Below, piece by piece: positions 15,214 to 23,374 of a stretch of DNA of 64,000 nucleotides (its first letter is position 1; each line of letters opens with the position of its first letter). A model generated the notes under the pieces. That model had not been told where the DNA came from, did no database searches, and was given only the letters and a program-made list of their open reading frames with translations. Made by a program: the position numbers and the translations under genes. This stretch comes from Flavobacterium luteolum (GTDB lineage: Bacteria; Bacteroidota; Bacteroidia; Flavobacteriales; Flavobacteriaceae). Where the stretch lies: positions 1,240,001 to 1,304,000 of the forward strand of contig NZ_CP114286.1 of NCBI RefSeq assembly GCF_027111275.1. The letters are read 5' to 3'.

Positions 15214-16965
15214 ATGAACAAAACAGTAAATATTAACTTAGGCGGGATGTTTTTTCACATCGATGAAGATGCATACTTAAAATTGACACGCTATTTCGAC
15301 GCTATAAAACGATCACTTAACAACTCATCTGGTCAGGATGAAATTATTAAAGATATCGAAATGCGTGTTTCTGAATTACTGACAGAAAAACAAAAAAGTG
15401 AAAAACATGTTGTTGGACTGAAAGATGTAGACGAAGTGATTGCAGTGATGGGACAACCAGAAGATTATAGAATTGAAGACGAAGAAAATGCAAATCAATC
15501 TTTCAATAACTATACTGCAAGAAAACACAAAAAATTATATCGTGACAAAGAAAATGGTATGATTGGAGGTGTAGCAACAGGTTTAGGACATTACTTTGGA
15601 ATTGACGCGGTTTGGATTAAAATCATATTCTTAATCTTCGTTTTTGCAGGTTTTGGAACGGGAATTTTAGCTTACTTCGTTCTTTGGATTGTAACTCCTG
15701 AAGCGGTGACAACTTCTGAAAAATTGGAAATGACAGGAGAACCAGTGACTATTTCGAACATCGAAAAAAAAGTTCGCGAAGAAATTGATTCACTTTCTGA
15801 AAAATTCAAAAATGCAGATTATGACAAAATGGGAAACCAGGTAAAGTCGGGAGCTGGGAGAATAAGTAGTTCATTTGGAGACTTTGTCATGACGGTTTTT
15901 AAAATCTTTGCTAAGTTTTTAGGAGTAATTCTAATTATCTCAGGGATTTCTACCTTAATCATGTTATTGATTGGCGTATTTACTTTAGGAACTAATATTT
16001 TTATCGATTTCCCTTGGCAGAATTTTGTTGAAGCCGGAAACTTTACAGAATATCCTCTTTGGTCATTCGGATTGTTAATGTTCTTTGCTGTTGGAATTCC
16101 GTTTTTCTTCTTAACATTATTAGGATTTAAACTGTTATCTCCAAATTTAAAATCAATCGGAAATATTACAAAATATACGCTTTTAGCTCTTTGGATTATT
16201 TCTATCGCAATTCTTACTAGCATCGGAATCAAACAGGCAACTGAAATTTCATACGACAATAAAATAGTAGAGAAAAAAGTTCTGGCAATCAAACCTGCTG
16301 ATACTTTATTCATAAAGTTTAAGTACAATGATTATTATACAAAAAGCTTGAACCACTATAGAGAATTCGAATTTGTACAAGATTCTGCAAACAACGAATT
16401 GATTTATTCTAACGATGTACGTTTACATGTATTACATACAGATGAATCAGCTCCGTTCATTCAGATTGAAAAAAGTGCAAGAGGCAACTCTTTTACAAAC
16501 GCCAAAAAAAGAGCAGAAAAAATTAATTATAAGTTTCAAATTAGCGGAAATCATTTAATTTTGGATAACTATTTTCTGACAGATGTAAAAAATAAATTTA
16601 GAGGGCAAGAAGTTGACATCTATCTTTACTTACCAGAAGGACAATTAGTTAAACCAGATTCTTCTGTAAGAGATTACTATAACTCAGATGACAATTTCTT
16701 TGAACTTAATTATAAAGGAGATTACAATTACAAAGTTATCGGATCTAAAGTAAAATGTTTAAACTGTCCTGCTGATGAGGATAATGACAACAATTATGAA
16801 AATGATTATGAGAACGACAACGAAAATGACTATGAAAACAATACTGGCAGCACAAATGATACGATAAAAGAAGTTTCGGTTAAAATTAATGGAAAAGAAG
16901 TTTTAAACGGAAAAAAAGGAAAATTAACTATTGATAAAAACGGAGTTGTAATCAAAACTAACTAA
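15214..16965 (+). CDS. PspC-domain envelope protein with large C-terminal region
   Basis: 583 aa. Residues about 1-95 are a coiled/helical region (VNINLGGMFFHIDEDAYLKL) common in Bacteroidota PspC proteins. The PspC domain follows (KKLYRDKENGMIGGVATGLGHYFG, then VFAGFGTGILAYFVLWIVTP). Three or four further membrane helices lie at about 220-345. The C-terminal ~240 residues are extracytoplasmic or exposed, beta-rich, and contain an Asn/Asp/Glu tract (DEDNDNNYENDYENDNENDY). PspC is the membrane partner of phage-shock-type systems. Together with PadR upstream and GIN proteins downstream this looks like an envelope-sensing unit, by inference. Confidence 0.9.
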   Translation: MNKTVNINLGGMFFHIDEDAYLKLTRYFDAIKRSLNNSSGQDEIIKDIEMRVSELLTEKQKSEKHVVGLKDVDEVIAVMGQPEDYRIEDEENANQSFNNYTARKHKKLYRDKENGMIGGVATGLGHYFGIDAVWIKIIFLIFVFAGFGTGILAYFVLWIVTPEAVTTSEKLEMTGEPVTISNIEKKVREEIDSLSEKFKNADYDKMGNQVKSGAGRISSSFGDFVMTVFKIFAKFLGVILIISGISTLIMLLIGVFTLGTNIFIDFPWQNFVEAGNFTEYPLWSFGLLMFFAVGIPFFFLTLLGFKLLSPNLKSIGNITKYTLLALWIISIAILTSIGIKQATEISYDNKIVEKKVLAIKPADTLFIKFKYNDYYTKSLNHYREFEFVQDSANNELIYSNDVRLHVLHTDESAPFIQIEKSARGNSFTNAKKRAEKINYKFQISGNHLILDNYFLTDVKNKFRGQEVDIYLYLPEGQLVKPDSSVRDYYNSDDNFFELNYKGDYNYKVIGSKVKCLNCPADEDNDNNYENDYENDNENDYENNTGSTNDTIKEVSVKINGKEVLNGKKGKLTIDKNGVVIKTN

Positions 16966-16968
16966 ACC

Positions 16969-17703
16969 ATGATAAAAATAATTATTCATATTACGAAATT
17001 TATAATTGCGACTGTTACAGCCTTATTATTTGCCTCATGTAATTTTAACATGAATGCAATTGAAGGAAGCGGAAATGTTACAACAGAAAAAAGAACTGTT
17101 CAAGGAGAGTTTAAAAACATTTCTGTAAGTAATGCTATCGATTTGGTTATTGTACAGTCTGATGCTACAGAAATCACAGTTGAGGCTGATGATAATCTTC
17201 AAAAAGAAATTGTTACTAAAGTAGAAAACGGAACGCTTATTATTGAATGCAAATACAGCTCTTTCCGTAACATTACATCAAAAAAAGTAACAGTAAAAAT
17301 GCCGGTTGTCCATAAAATTGAAGCTTCTAGTGCTTCAACTGTTGAAACTGACGGATTTGTTCAAAGTGAAGATGTTACTTTAGAAGCTTCGAGCGCAGCA
17401 TCGATGGATGTTAAAATCGAATCTGACAGAATTGCAATAGATGCTGGAAGCGGGAGTTCTATAGATATAGAAGGAAAAGCTTTAAGCCTTACGACTTCGG
17501 TTTCAAGCGGAGGAAGTATTGATGCAGAAAAATTAATGGCTAATGACATTCATGCAGATGCTTCTAGCGGCGGAACAGTTTCTGTACGCCCAATCTTAAG
17601 CCTAAAAGCAGATGCTTCTAGCGGCGGAAACATCAATTATAGTGGTACTCCAAAAACAATTGAAAAATCTGCAACATCTGGAGGAAGTGTAAGTAAAAGC
17701 TAA
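16969..17703 (+). CDS. GIN-domain (DUF2807) lipoprotein
   Basis: 244 aa, starting 3 bp after the PspC stop. A signal with lipobox LLFASC makes it a predicted lipoprotein. The body is a right-handed beta-solenoid made of repeated short strands (ASSASTVETDG, EASSAASMDVKIE, GSGSSIDIEG, VSSGGSIDAEK, ASSGGTVSV, ASSGGNINYSG), the DUF2807 putative auto-transporter adhesin head GIN domain. Segment FKNISVSNAIDLVIVQSDATEITVEADDNL is the conserved entry. Function is not established; the solenoid may bind other envelope components. It probably belongs to the padR-pspC operon. Confidence 0.92.
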   Translation: MIKIIIHITKFIIATVTALLFASCNFNMNAIEGSGNVTTEKRTVQGEFKNISVSNAIDLVIVQSDATEITVEADDNLQKEIVTKVENGTLIIECKYSSFRNITSKKVTVKMPVVHKIEASSASTVETDGFVQSEDVTLEASSAASMDVKIESDRIAIDAGSGSSIDIEGKALSLTTSVSSGGSIDAEKLMANDIHADASSGGTVSVRPILSLKADASSGGNINYSGTPKTIEKSATSGGSVSKS

Positions 17704-17757
17704 AATCATAACTGTTAAATATAAACGAAATCATTCATCAAAAGTGGATGATTTTTT

Positions 17758-17765
17758 TATATTTG
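17758..17765 (+). promoter_or_regulatory. -7 element for the second GIN-domain gene
   Basis: TATATTTG matches TAnnTTTG. It lies 21 bp before the ATG at 17787, giving a short leader. Confidence 0.5.
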
Positions 17766-17786
17766 TCAAAATCAAATCTAAAATTA

Positions 17787-18647
17787 ATGAAAAAAAGTAC
17801 TGCCCTACTCCTATTATTATTTGTTACGACTCTGACTTTCGCTCAAAAAAGAGAAAAAATTAAAGGTTCTAAAATTGTAACGACCTCAATAAAAGAAGTT
17901 GGAAGTTTTGATGCTCTTGAGGTCGATGATAACCTAGAAGTTTATTTGGAACAAGGAGAGAAAAACGAAATTAAAATTGAAGCCGATGATAACCTGCACG
18001 ATATTGTAGGAATGGATTTAAGAGAAAAAACACTTCGTTTATATACCAATAAAGAATCTACTATTTTTAAGAAACTATCTGTTAAGGTTACTTATACTAA
18101 ATCTTTGAATAAAGTAATTACTAAAAACGAAGCTATAGTTTATGCTATTCAAGAGCTACAATTAGACGACATTACAATGAATTGCATGGACTTTTCTAAA
18201 TTGTATTTGAATGTGAACTCAAAGAAATTTACTTTAATTGCCGATGATAAGTCTAGAACAGAATTAAACTTAAAAGCTGAGGACGGAAGTTTGCAATTGA
18301 GTAAATATGCTGGCGTTAAAACATTGGTTTCTGCAATAAAATTCAAATGTGATTTGTATCAAAAAGCAACCGCAGCAATTGAAGGAATTGCCGAAAAAGC
18401 AACTATTCGCTTAGACAATAATTCAGTTTTCACCGGAACAAAATTCACGTTGAAAGATGCAAATGTTACAGCTGAAGGTTCTGCCGTTGCTACAATATTA
18501 GCAGATACCACTATTGCAATAGCAGCTGGAGACAAGTCTGAAATTTCATTATACGGTGATCCAAAAATAGAACTTACACGCTTTAGCGAAGAAGCAAAAC
18601 TGATAAAAAAACCAGGTGCAGCAAAGCCAAAAGCAGCAACATTGTAA
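17787..18647 (+). CDS. secreted GIN-domain (DUF2807) protein
   Basis: 286 aa from the ATG at 17787, chosen because MKKSTALLLLLFVTTLTFAQ is a clean signal peptide and a -7 box lies just upstream. Unlike its neighbour it has no lipobox. It has the GIN entry segment VGSFDALEVDDNLEVYLEQGEKNEIKIEADDNL, parallel to the upstream lipoprotein, so the two are paralogues. The solenoid part is less regular. A Lys/Pro/Ala tail (KKPGAAKPKAATL) ends the protein. It has its own promoter, but a strong terminator appears only after it (18684-18719). Confidence 0.88.
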   Translation: MKKSTALLLLLFVTTLTFAQKREKIKGSKIVTTSIKEVGSFDALEVDDNLEVYLEQGEKNEIKIEADDNLHDIVGMDLREKTLRLYTNKESTIFKKLSVKVTYTKSLNKVITKNEAIVYAIQELQLDDITMNCMDFSKLYLNVNSKKFTLIADDKSRTELNLKAEDGSLQLSKYAGVKTLVSAIKFKCDLYQKATAAIEGIAEKATIRLDNNSVFTGTKFTLKDANVTAEGSAVATILADTTIAIAAGDKSEISLYGDPKIELTRFSEEAKLIKKPGAAKPKAATL

Positions 18648-18683
18648 GCTTTTTAAAGTTTAAAAAATCAATATAACGAAAAG

Positions 18684-18719
18684 AAAAATCCCAGTCTAGA
18701 ATTTTAGACTGGGATTTTT
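18684..18719. terminator. bidirectional terminator between GIN gene and trxB
   Basis: AAAATCCCAGTCTA and TAGACTGGGATTTT form a 14-bp stem with A- and T-runs on both sides. It can stop the plus-strand GIN gene and the minus-strand trxB gene. Confidence 0.85.
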
Positions 18720-18745
18720 ATTAGAAAAGATTTCAGCTTTACAAC

Positions 18746-18777
18746 AACTTGAAACCTGAAACTTGAAACTTTTTAAC
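18746..18777. repeat. TTGAAAC-family repeat, copy 1
   Basis: AACTTGAAACCTGAAACTTG followed by AAACTTTTTAAC. The AACTTGAAACCTG word recurs in inverted form at 27986-28026 and, less exactly, at 53733 and 63002-63120. Confidence 0.6.
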
Positions 18778-19725
18778 TTATTCCTTAGAAGCTAAATATC
18801 TTTCAGCATCTAAAGCCGCCATACATCCTGTTCCAGCAGCAGTAATTGCCTGACGGTATACATGATCTGCAGCATCTCCCGCTACGAATACACCTTCAAC
18901 ATTTGTTTTAGATGTACCTGGAGTATTTACAATATATCCTGTTTCGTCAAGAGTAATATAATCTTTAAAGATATCTGTATTTGGTTTGTGGCCAATTGCC
19001 ACGAAGAAACCAGTTGCAGGAATTTCGATTGTTTCGCCAGTTGTTTTGTTTAAAGCTTTAATAGCATGAACTACATTGTTATCACCTAAAACTTCAACTG
19101 TATCATGATTCATTAAAATCTCGATGTTTTCAGTTTTACGAACACGTTCTTCCATAATTTTAGAAGCTCTAAATTTTTCGCTTCTAACTAACATGGTTAC
19201 TTTTTTACAAAGTTTAGATAAGTAATGCGCTTCTTCACAAGCAGAATCTCCCGCTCCAACAATAACAACCTCTTGGTTTCTGTAGAAGAATCCGTCACAA
19301 ACTGCACATGCAGAAACTCCACCACCCATATTTAAATAGTGTTGTTCTGATGGTAATCCTAAATATTTAGCCGAAGCACCTGTCGAAATAATTACAGTTT
19401 CGCAGTGTAATTCGATAGTATCGTTAATCCAAACTTTATGAATATCTCCAGAAAAATCAACTTTTGTAGCCCATCCATCACGAATATCTGCCCCAAAACG
19501 TTTTGCTTGTTCCTGTAACTGAATCATCATTTCTGGTCCTGTCACTCCATCAACATAACCAGGAAAGTTTTCAACCTCATTAGTAGTAGTCAATTGACCA
19601 CCAGGCTGCATTCCTTGATATAATACTGGATTCATGTTAGCTCTAGCCGCATAAATAGCCGCAGTATAACCTGCAGGACCAGAACCTATAATAAGGCATT
19701 TAATTTTTTCGATTGTATTTGACAT
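18778..19725 (-). CDS. trxB: thioredoxin reductase
   Basis: 315 aa from the ATG at 19725, the usual length. Two Rossmann domains: FAD-binding GSGPAGYTAAIYAARA (14-29) and NADPH-binding GAGDSACEEAHYLSK. The redox-active pair is CAVC at 140-143, in the SACAVCDGFFYRN context, and the C-terminal FAD motif is GVFVAGDAAD. The enzyme passes electrons from NADPH to thioredoxin in the cytoplasm. It is monocistronic, between a bidirectional terminator and the tRNA-Pro gene. A -7 box (TACATTTG on the minus strand) lies at 19747-19754. Confidence 0.97.
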   Translation of the reverse strand: MSNTIEKIKCLIIGSGPAGYTAAIYAARANMNPVLYQGMQPGGQLTTTNEVENFPGYVDGVTGPEMMIQLQEQAKRFGADIRDGWATKVDFSGDIHKVWINDTIELHCETVIISTGASAKYLGLPSEQHYLNMGGGVSACAVCDGFFYRNQEVVIVGAGDSACEEAHYLSKLCKKVTMLVRSEKFRASKIMEERVRKTENIEILMNHDTVEVLGDNNVVHAIKALNKTTGETIEIPATGFFVAIGHKPNTDIFKDYITLDETGYIVNTPGTSKTNVEGVFVAGDAADHVYRQAITAAGTGCMAALDAERYLASKE

Positions 19726-19746
19726 AGTAATAGTTTTTTTGAGTTG

Positions 19747-19754
19747 CAAATGTA
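19747..19754 (-). promoter_or_regulatory. -7 element for trxB
   Basis: The minus strand reads TACATTTG (TAnnTTTG), 21 bp before the trxB ATG. Confidence 0.45.
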
Positions 19755-19901
19755 AACTTTATTATAAAAAATAACGCTGAAAATAAATCTGAAATAGCTA
19801 TATCAAAATAAGTTTTATTTATTTTCATTTTTTCCTTTTACAAATCAAATTTATTTATATCTTTGCATCCGCTTTCGGGCACTACAACAAAATTACATCT
19901 T

Positions 19902-19976
19902 CGGGGTGTAGCGTAGCCCGGTTATCGCGCCTGCTTTGGGAGCAGGAGGCCGCAGGTTCGAATCCTGCCACCCCGA
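19902..19976 (+). tRNA. tRNA-Pro (anticodon TGG)
   Basis: Acceptor arm CGGGGTG pairs with CACCCCG (19969-19975), discriminator A at 19976. The anticodon stem is CCTGC/GCAGG with loop TTTGGGA, giving anticodon TGG. The T arm is GCAGG-TTCGAAT-CCTGC. CCA is not encoded. A terminator hairpin follows directly. Confidence 0.95.
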
Positions 19977-19977
19977 C

Positions 19978-20014
19978 AAAAGTCTTTTCATTTATTTGGA
20001 AAGACTTTTTTTTT
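19978..20014 (+). terminator. terminator of tRNA-Pro
   Basis: AAAAGTCTTT and AAAGACTTTT form a 10-bp stem, then a T-run. The same hairpin is duplicated after the broken tRNA copy (20117-20150). Confidence 0.8.
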
Positions 20015-20042
20015 GCAATAAACTAAAACCTATATAATCGAA

Positions 20043-20115
20043 CGGTTATCGTGTCCCGGTTGAAAATCGGGAAGGCCGCAGGTTCTCCCGAAAGCTTTCG
20101 GGACTGCCACCCCGA
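20043..20115 (+). pseudogene. degenerate tRNA-Pro copy with foreign anticodon arm and palindrome in the T-loop
   Basis: About 140 bp after tRNA-Pro, the segments CGGTTATCG, GGCCGCAGGTTC (20074-20085) and CTGCCACCCCGACA (from 20104) match the real tRNA exactly. The 5' acceptor and most of the D arm are missing. The anticodon arm is replaced by TCCCGGTTGAAAATCGGGA (20054-20072), with a GAA anticodon if read as a tRNA. In the T-loop, GAATC is replaced by the 18-bp palindrome TCCCGAAAGCTTTCGGGA (20086-20103). It cannot fold into a working tRNA. The copy includes the downstream terminator. Confidence 0.8.
20086..20103. repeat. 18-bp palindrome TCCCGAAAGCTTTCGGGA, copy 3
   Basis: Differs from the copies at 7721, 7904 and 55704 only by a symmetric T-to-A / A-to-T change, so the palindrome is preserved by a compensatory pair. 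It sits exactly in the T-loop of the tRNA copy. Confidence 0.85.
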
Positions 20116-20116
20116 C

Positions 20117-20150
20117 AAAAGTCTTTTCATTTTTGAAAAGACTTTTTTTT
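20117..20150 (+). terminator. duplicated tRNA terminator
   Basis: AAAAGTCTTTTCA and TGAAAAGACTTTT pair over 13 bp with a 4-nt loop and a T-run. It is a second version of 19978-20014 and was copied with the tRNA 3' end. Confidence 0.75.
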
Positions 20151-20226
20151 GCTTTAAACTCAAATAAAAAACTTTGCAACTTTGTTAGCTATTCGTAAAC
20201 ATACTAGAAACGAAATAAATAGTATC

Positions 20227-20335
20227 CGCCACGAATTCACGAATTGTTTTTTCAAATCTTTGCGATTATTTATTCGAATTAATTCGAATAATATTAGATA
20301 TAGTATTTAAAAAGAAAATTCGTGAATTCGTGGCG
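20227..20335. repeat. ACGAATTC-family inverted repeat
   Basis: CGCCACGAATTCACGAATT (20227-20245) and its exact complement at 20317-20335 are perfect 19-bp arms. Inside the loop is a second perfect 22-bp palindrome at 20270-20291, centred on GAATTAATTC. It lies just before the end of the beta-helix gene and could act as its terminator. Confidence 0.8.
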
Positions 20336-20352
20336 AAAAAAAATCGTTCTTA

Positions 20353-22536
20353 CTATTTTTCCATACTTATATAAGAAGGATAGGATTCCTTATTAGGCAA
20401 AATAAATTCCTCATCAAAAGGCTCTACGCCTTCTGCATTATTATATGATGCCACACGTTTTGCACCAGTTACTGTGCTTCCACCCGTACCATTTATAACA
20501 TTTTGAATATTTCCTGGTCCTGCAAAACGAGTAATGCACATTTTTTCCAGTTTTACATTTGGACTATTAGGTACTTCAAAACCATTTTTCTTATTCACAT
20601 TTCCATCAGTTCCTGTAAAAACAGCATAAGATCCCATTCCTATAGCATGATGTTCCTTTACAGTATTTGCTACTTTAAAAGCCGCATAACCATCAACTCT
20701 TCCTCCTTGACTGCTCCAACTTGCTTGATTTGGCGCATCGTACGGAGGTTCGTTCTGAAAGAAGAAAGTTCTACCACGTTCTCCTAACCATAAGACTTCA
20801 TATTCTTGATAATGCTCTACAAACAATGCATATAACGTTACATCATTACCCGCAACAATAAGTCCGTTTTTACATCTATCTCTTTGCCAGCGAGCATCGC
20901 CACCTTTTTGCGAACCATGATCGGCACGCCATAACCAGAAATGATCACCTACAACATTATTGCTATTAATCTGCATGGAAGCCTCAATCTGTATATTTTT
21001 TGATTGGACTCCGCCTACTCGACACGTAATATCGCTAAGCAAAATAGGATCTACAGCATGATCTGCTTTCGCCCCTTCATTACCAATTCTAACCTGATAA
21101 GCAGTGCTATTTAATGAATCCATTAAAAGTCCAGCAATGATAATTCCGTCTTTATCATCAGCATAAATACATCCCCAAGTATTTTTCTCTGTCGGCTCTA
21201 GCGTTACAGAAGCAATACCAGCACCAAGAAGTATGGCATCTTTTCTGTTTACCTGAATCGGAGCATTCAATGCATAATGTCCAGGAGTAAAAAATATATT
21301 TTTACCTGCTTTTAATGCAGCATTTATTTCAACATCGGTATCTCCTTCTTTAGCCACGTACCAGTTAGCAATCAAATCTTGAACTTCACCTTCTCCCATA
21401 TTTACTGCTGACCAAGAAACCCCTACTCGATCTTTTTGCCATGCGGGAACAAATACTTTGTATTCTCCATCATTATCAATAAAAAGAAAAGGCTTTTCTC
21501 TAATAATAGGCGTTGTCGAAATAGGCGAATTAGCATCATTTGCTTGTGGAGGATTTACACATCCCTGCCAAACCATATTATAAGAACCTCCCATAGCTCC
21601 AGAGCCAGAAGGAAAAACAGTATTTCTTGTGTACCACTGCTGCTGTCCGCCCCAATTTGGCCTTGATGATGTATAATGAGTATCGGCAATAAAACCACCA
21701 CTACCCCAAAAATTAGTATTCCCAATATCTGAAATATATTTTGAAGTACTTTCAATCAATAATCTTCTTGCGCTTGTTGATTGGGAAACAGTCCACGAAA
21801 AATCACGCATTACTTCTACATTTTCTACAGAACGCCAAAATGTACAAGTCGCATTTGCTCCACCCGAAAGATGAGGTCTAGTAAATATCGCACCTATTTT
21901 AACATCTGACGGAACTTTTCCCAAACCTCCAATATGAGAATAAAACCCTAATTCTATTGCATTTGATTCTACAGACGATGCAGAACCTGATCCGCCAATA
22001 TCGTAAGTTTGTCCATTTAAATTTGGCTTAAAATAATAAGCCTGACGTTTTGTTGTCCATTCGCCATTTGCTCCCCCCAAACCAATGCTGCCAAATTGCG
22101 AATTGATATCATTTCTAGCCGTTTCAGCTTTTTCATATTTTCTGTCATAGAAATACATATTATCGCCAAAAATCTGATTTTCGAGCGAAATTATAATCGT
22201 AATATTATTTCGGCTTACTTTATAATAGTTCTCGTATTTATTTCTGCTAGGTTTATTATCGATAAATACCAATTTGGAAGTTGATCCTACCGATACAAAA
22301 TCAGATGTCAAACGACTGCCTCCTCTTGTAATGATATAATTTCCAGAAGAACCAAAAGCTGACCATGACAACGTAATACTATGTCTCTGCTTGTTGTAAA
22401 CAATTTTACGCTCGATTTTTTTATTCCCCTCTATTTTTTCGCTAGAAGAATAAGGCGAAACAAAACTGCTTAAAAGCATCATAAACGTAAATACTGTCAA
22501 TAATGAGATTGCTTTTTTACTCATAAGAATGTTCAT
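20353..22536 (-). CDS. secreted right-handed beta-helix protein of the family often labelled adenylyl cyclase
   Basis: 727 aa with a signal peptide; the second Met at 22524 (MSKKAIS) is an equally good start. The N-terminal ~110 residues look like an Ig/fibronectin-like domain (ITLSWSAFGSSGNYIITRGG). The main part has FWRSVENVEVM, WTVSQSTSARRLLIES, FLFIDNDGEYKVFVPAW, FYVAKEGDTDVEINAALKAG-like coil turns (WYVAKEGDTDVEINAALKAG), NVVGDHFWLWRADHGSQKGG and FFFQNEPPYDAPNQASW. These match a secreted beta-helix family found in soil bacteria and commonly misnamed adenylyl cyclase. It has no cyclase motifs. A polysaccharide-active role is likely but unproven. No T9SS C-terminal domain is visible. Confidence 0.75.
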   Translation of the reverse strand: MNILMSKKAISLLTVFTFMMLLSSFVSPYSSSEKIEGNKKIERKIVYNKQRHSITLSWSAFGSSGNYIITRGGSRLTSDFVSVGSTSKLVFIDNKPSRNKYENYYKVSRNNITIIISLENQIFGDNMYFYDRKYEKAETARNDINSQFGSIGLGGANGEWTTKRQAYYFKPNLNGQTYDIGGSGSASSVESNAIELGFYSHIGGLGKVPSDVKIGAIFTRPHLSGGANATCTFWRSVENVEVMRDFSWTVSQSTSARRLLIESTSKYISDIGNTNFWGSGGFIADTHYTSSRPNWGGQQQWYTRNTVFPSGSGAMGGSYNMVWQGCVNPPQANDANSPISTTPIIREKPFLFIDNDGEYKVFVPAWQKDRVGVSWSAVNMGEGEVQDLIANWYVAKEGDTDVEINAALKAGKNIFFTPGHYALNAPIQVNRKDAILLGAGIASVTLEPTEKNTWGCIYADDKDGIIIAGLLMDSLNSTAYQVRIGNEGAKADHAVDPILLSDITCRVGGVQSKNIQIEASMQINSNNVVGDHFWLWRADHGSQKGGDARWQRDRCKNGLIVAGNDVTLYALFVEHYQEYEVLWLGERGRTFFFQNEPPYDAPNQASWSSQGGRVDGYAAFKVANTVKEHHAIGMGSYAVFTGTDGNVNKKNGFEVPNSPNVKLEKMCITRFAGPGNIQNVINGTGGSTVTGAKRVASYNNAEGVEPFDEEFILPNKESYPSYISMEK

Positions 22537-22752
22537 TTTGTGGTTTGATAGATTGTAATAATTGTAATTTTAAGAAAGCCCAAAATAGCTATAATCTCTA
22601 ACCATCGAGTCCGTTTTGGGACTCAATTTTCTTATCAAAAACACTACAAAATCACTAAATCTTGTCTTTTTACAACATAAATAAACCCTATTGGGCATAT
22701 CTCTTTTTCTTTTATAGCGTTTTTTTGCCCGCAAAAAAAAAGAGAAAATAAA

Positions 22753-23157
22753 ATGAATAAGACCATACTATTTACTGTATTAGTTTTTTCTGTCACTACA
22801 TTCGCACAACAAAAAAACATACTACTTATTGATCCATACTTAATAACTCAAAAAAGCATGTTATACAAGAAAAACGTACACGGATCTTATTATCATGATA
22901 GATTTAATGGAAGAAAAACAGCGAGTGGCAAAAGATTCCATAACAACGATTTTACCGCAGCGCATAAAAAATTTCCTTTTGGCACTCTATTAAAAGTTAC
23001 AAATGAAGTGAACAAAAAATTTGTGATTGTAGAAGTTACAGATCGGGGACCTTTTGTTAAAGGAAGGGAAATAGATCTCAGCAAAAGAGCCTTTATGGAT
23101 ATCACATCTAATAAAAAAAGCGGTTTAGTTTGCGTGACTATTGAAATTTTAAAATAA
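22753..23157 (+). CDS. RlpA-like double-psi beta-barrel protein
   Basis: 134 aa with signal peptide (MNKTILFTVLVFSVTTFAQ). The body has the RlpA core: GSYYHDRFNGRKTASGKRF, TAAHKKFPFGTLLKVTN, VIVEVTDRGPFVKGREIDLS, KRAF. The catalytic Asp in DRGPF and the ASG turn are present. RlpA-like proteins are lytic transglycosylases or peptidoglycan binders at division sites. This is a minimal version without SPOR domain. It stands alone between the beta-helix gene and parA. Confidence 0.9.
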   Translation: MNKTILFTVLVFSVTTFAQQKNILLIDPYLITQKSMLYKKNVHGSYYHDRFNGRKTASGKRFHNNDFTAAHKKFPFGTLLKVTNEVNKKFVIVEVTDRGPFVKGREIDLSKRAFMDITSNKKSGLVCVTIEILK

Positions 23158-23374
23158 AAAACTTTTCGCTTCAAATTTAGATTCTTGTATTTTTGCAGCG
23201 AAACAAATGCTAAATTATCTAAAAAACTTACTAATAATTTTATTCATAACTAAAATTATTTTCGATCAAACTCCCATAAAAGCCCGATTAAGCACACTTT
23301 CACAAATGTTAACAAAATAGATTTTCAGAAACCATAAATAATTGTATTTTTACGGTTCAAAATTCAGAAAATAA

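Noticed and set aside
15819..16328. 169-codon minus-strand ORF opposite the PspC gene
   Set aside because: Antisense to membrane-helix codons; no family motif, no promoter or start signal.
20043..20115. Functional second tRNA (Phe- or Pro-type)
   Set aside because: The 5' acceptor strand and D arm are missing and the T-loop holds an 18-bp palindrome, so it cannot fold as a tRNA.
23158..23374. Possible parS or origin signals before parA
   Set aside because: No GTTnCACGTGnAAC palindrome or clusters of DnaA boxes were seen by eye in this interval.
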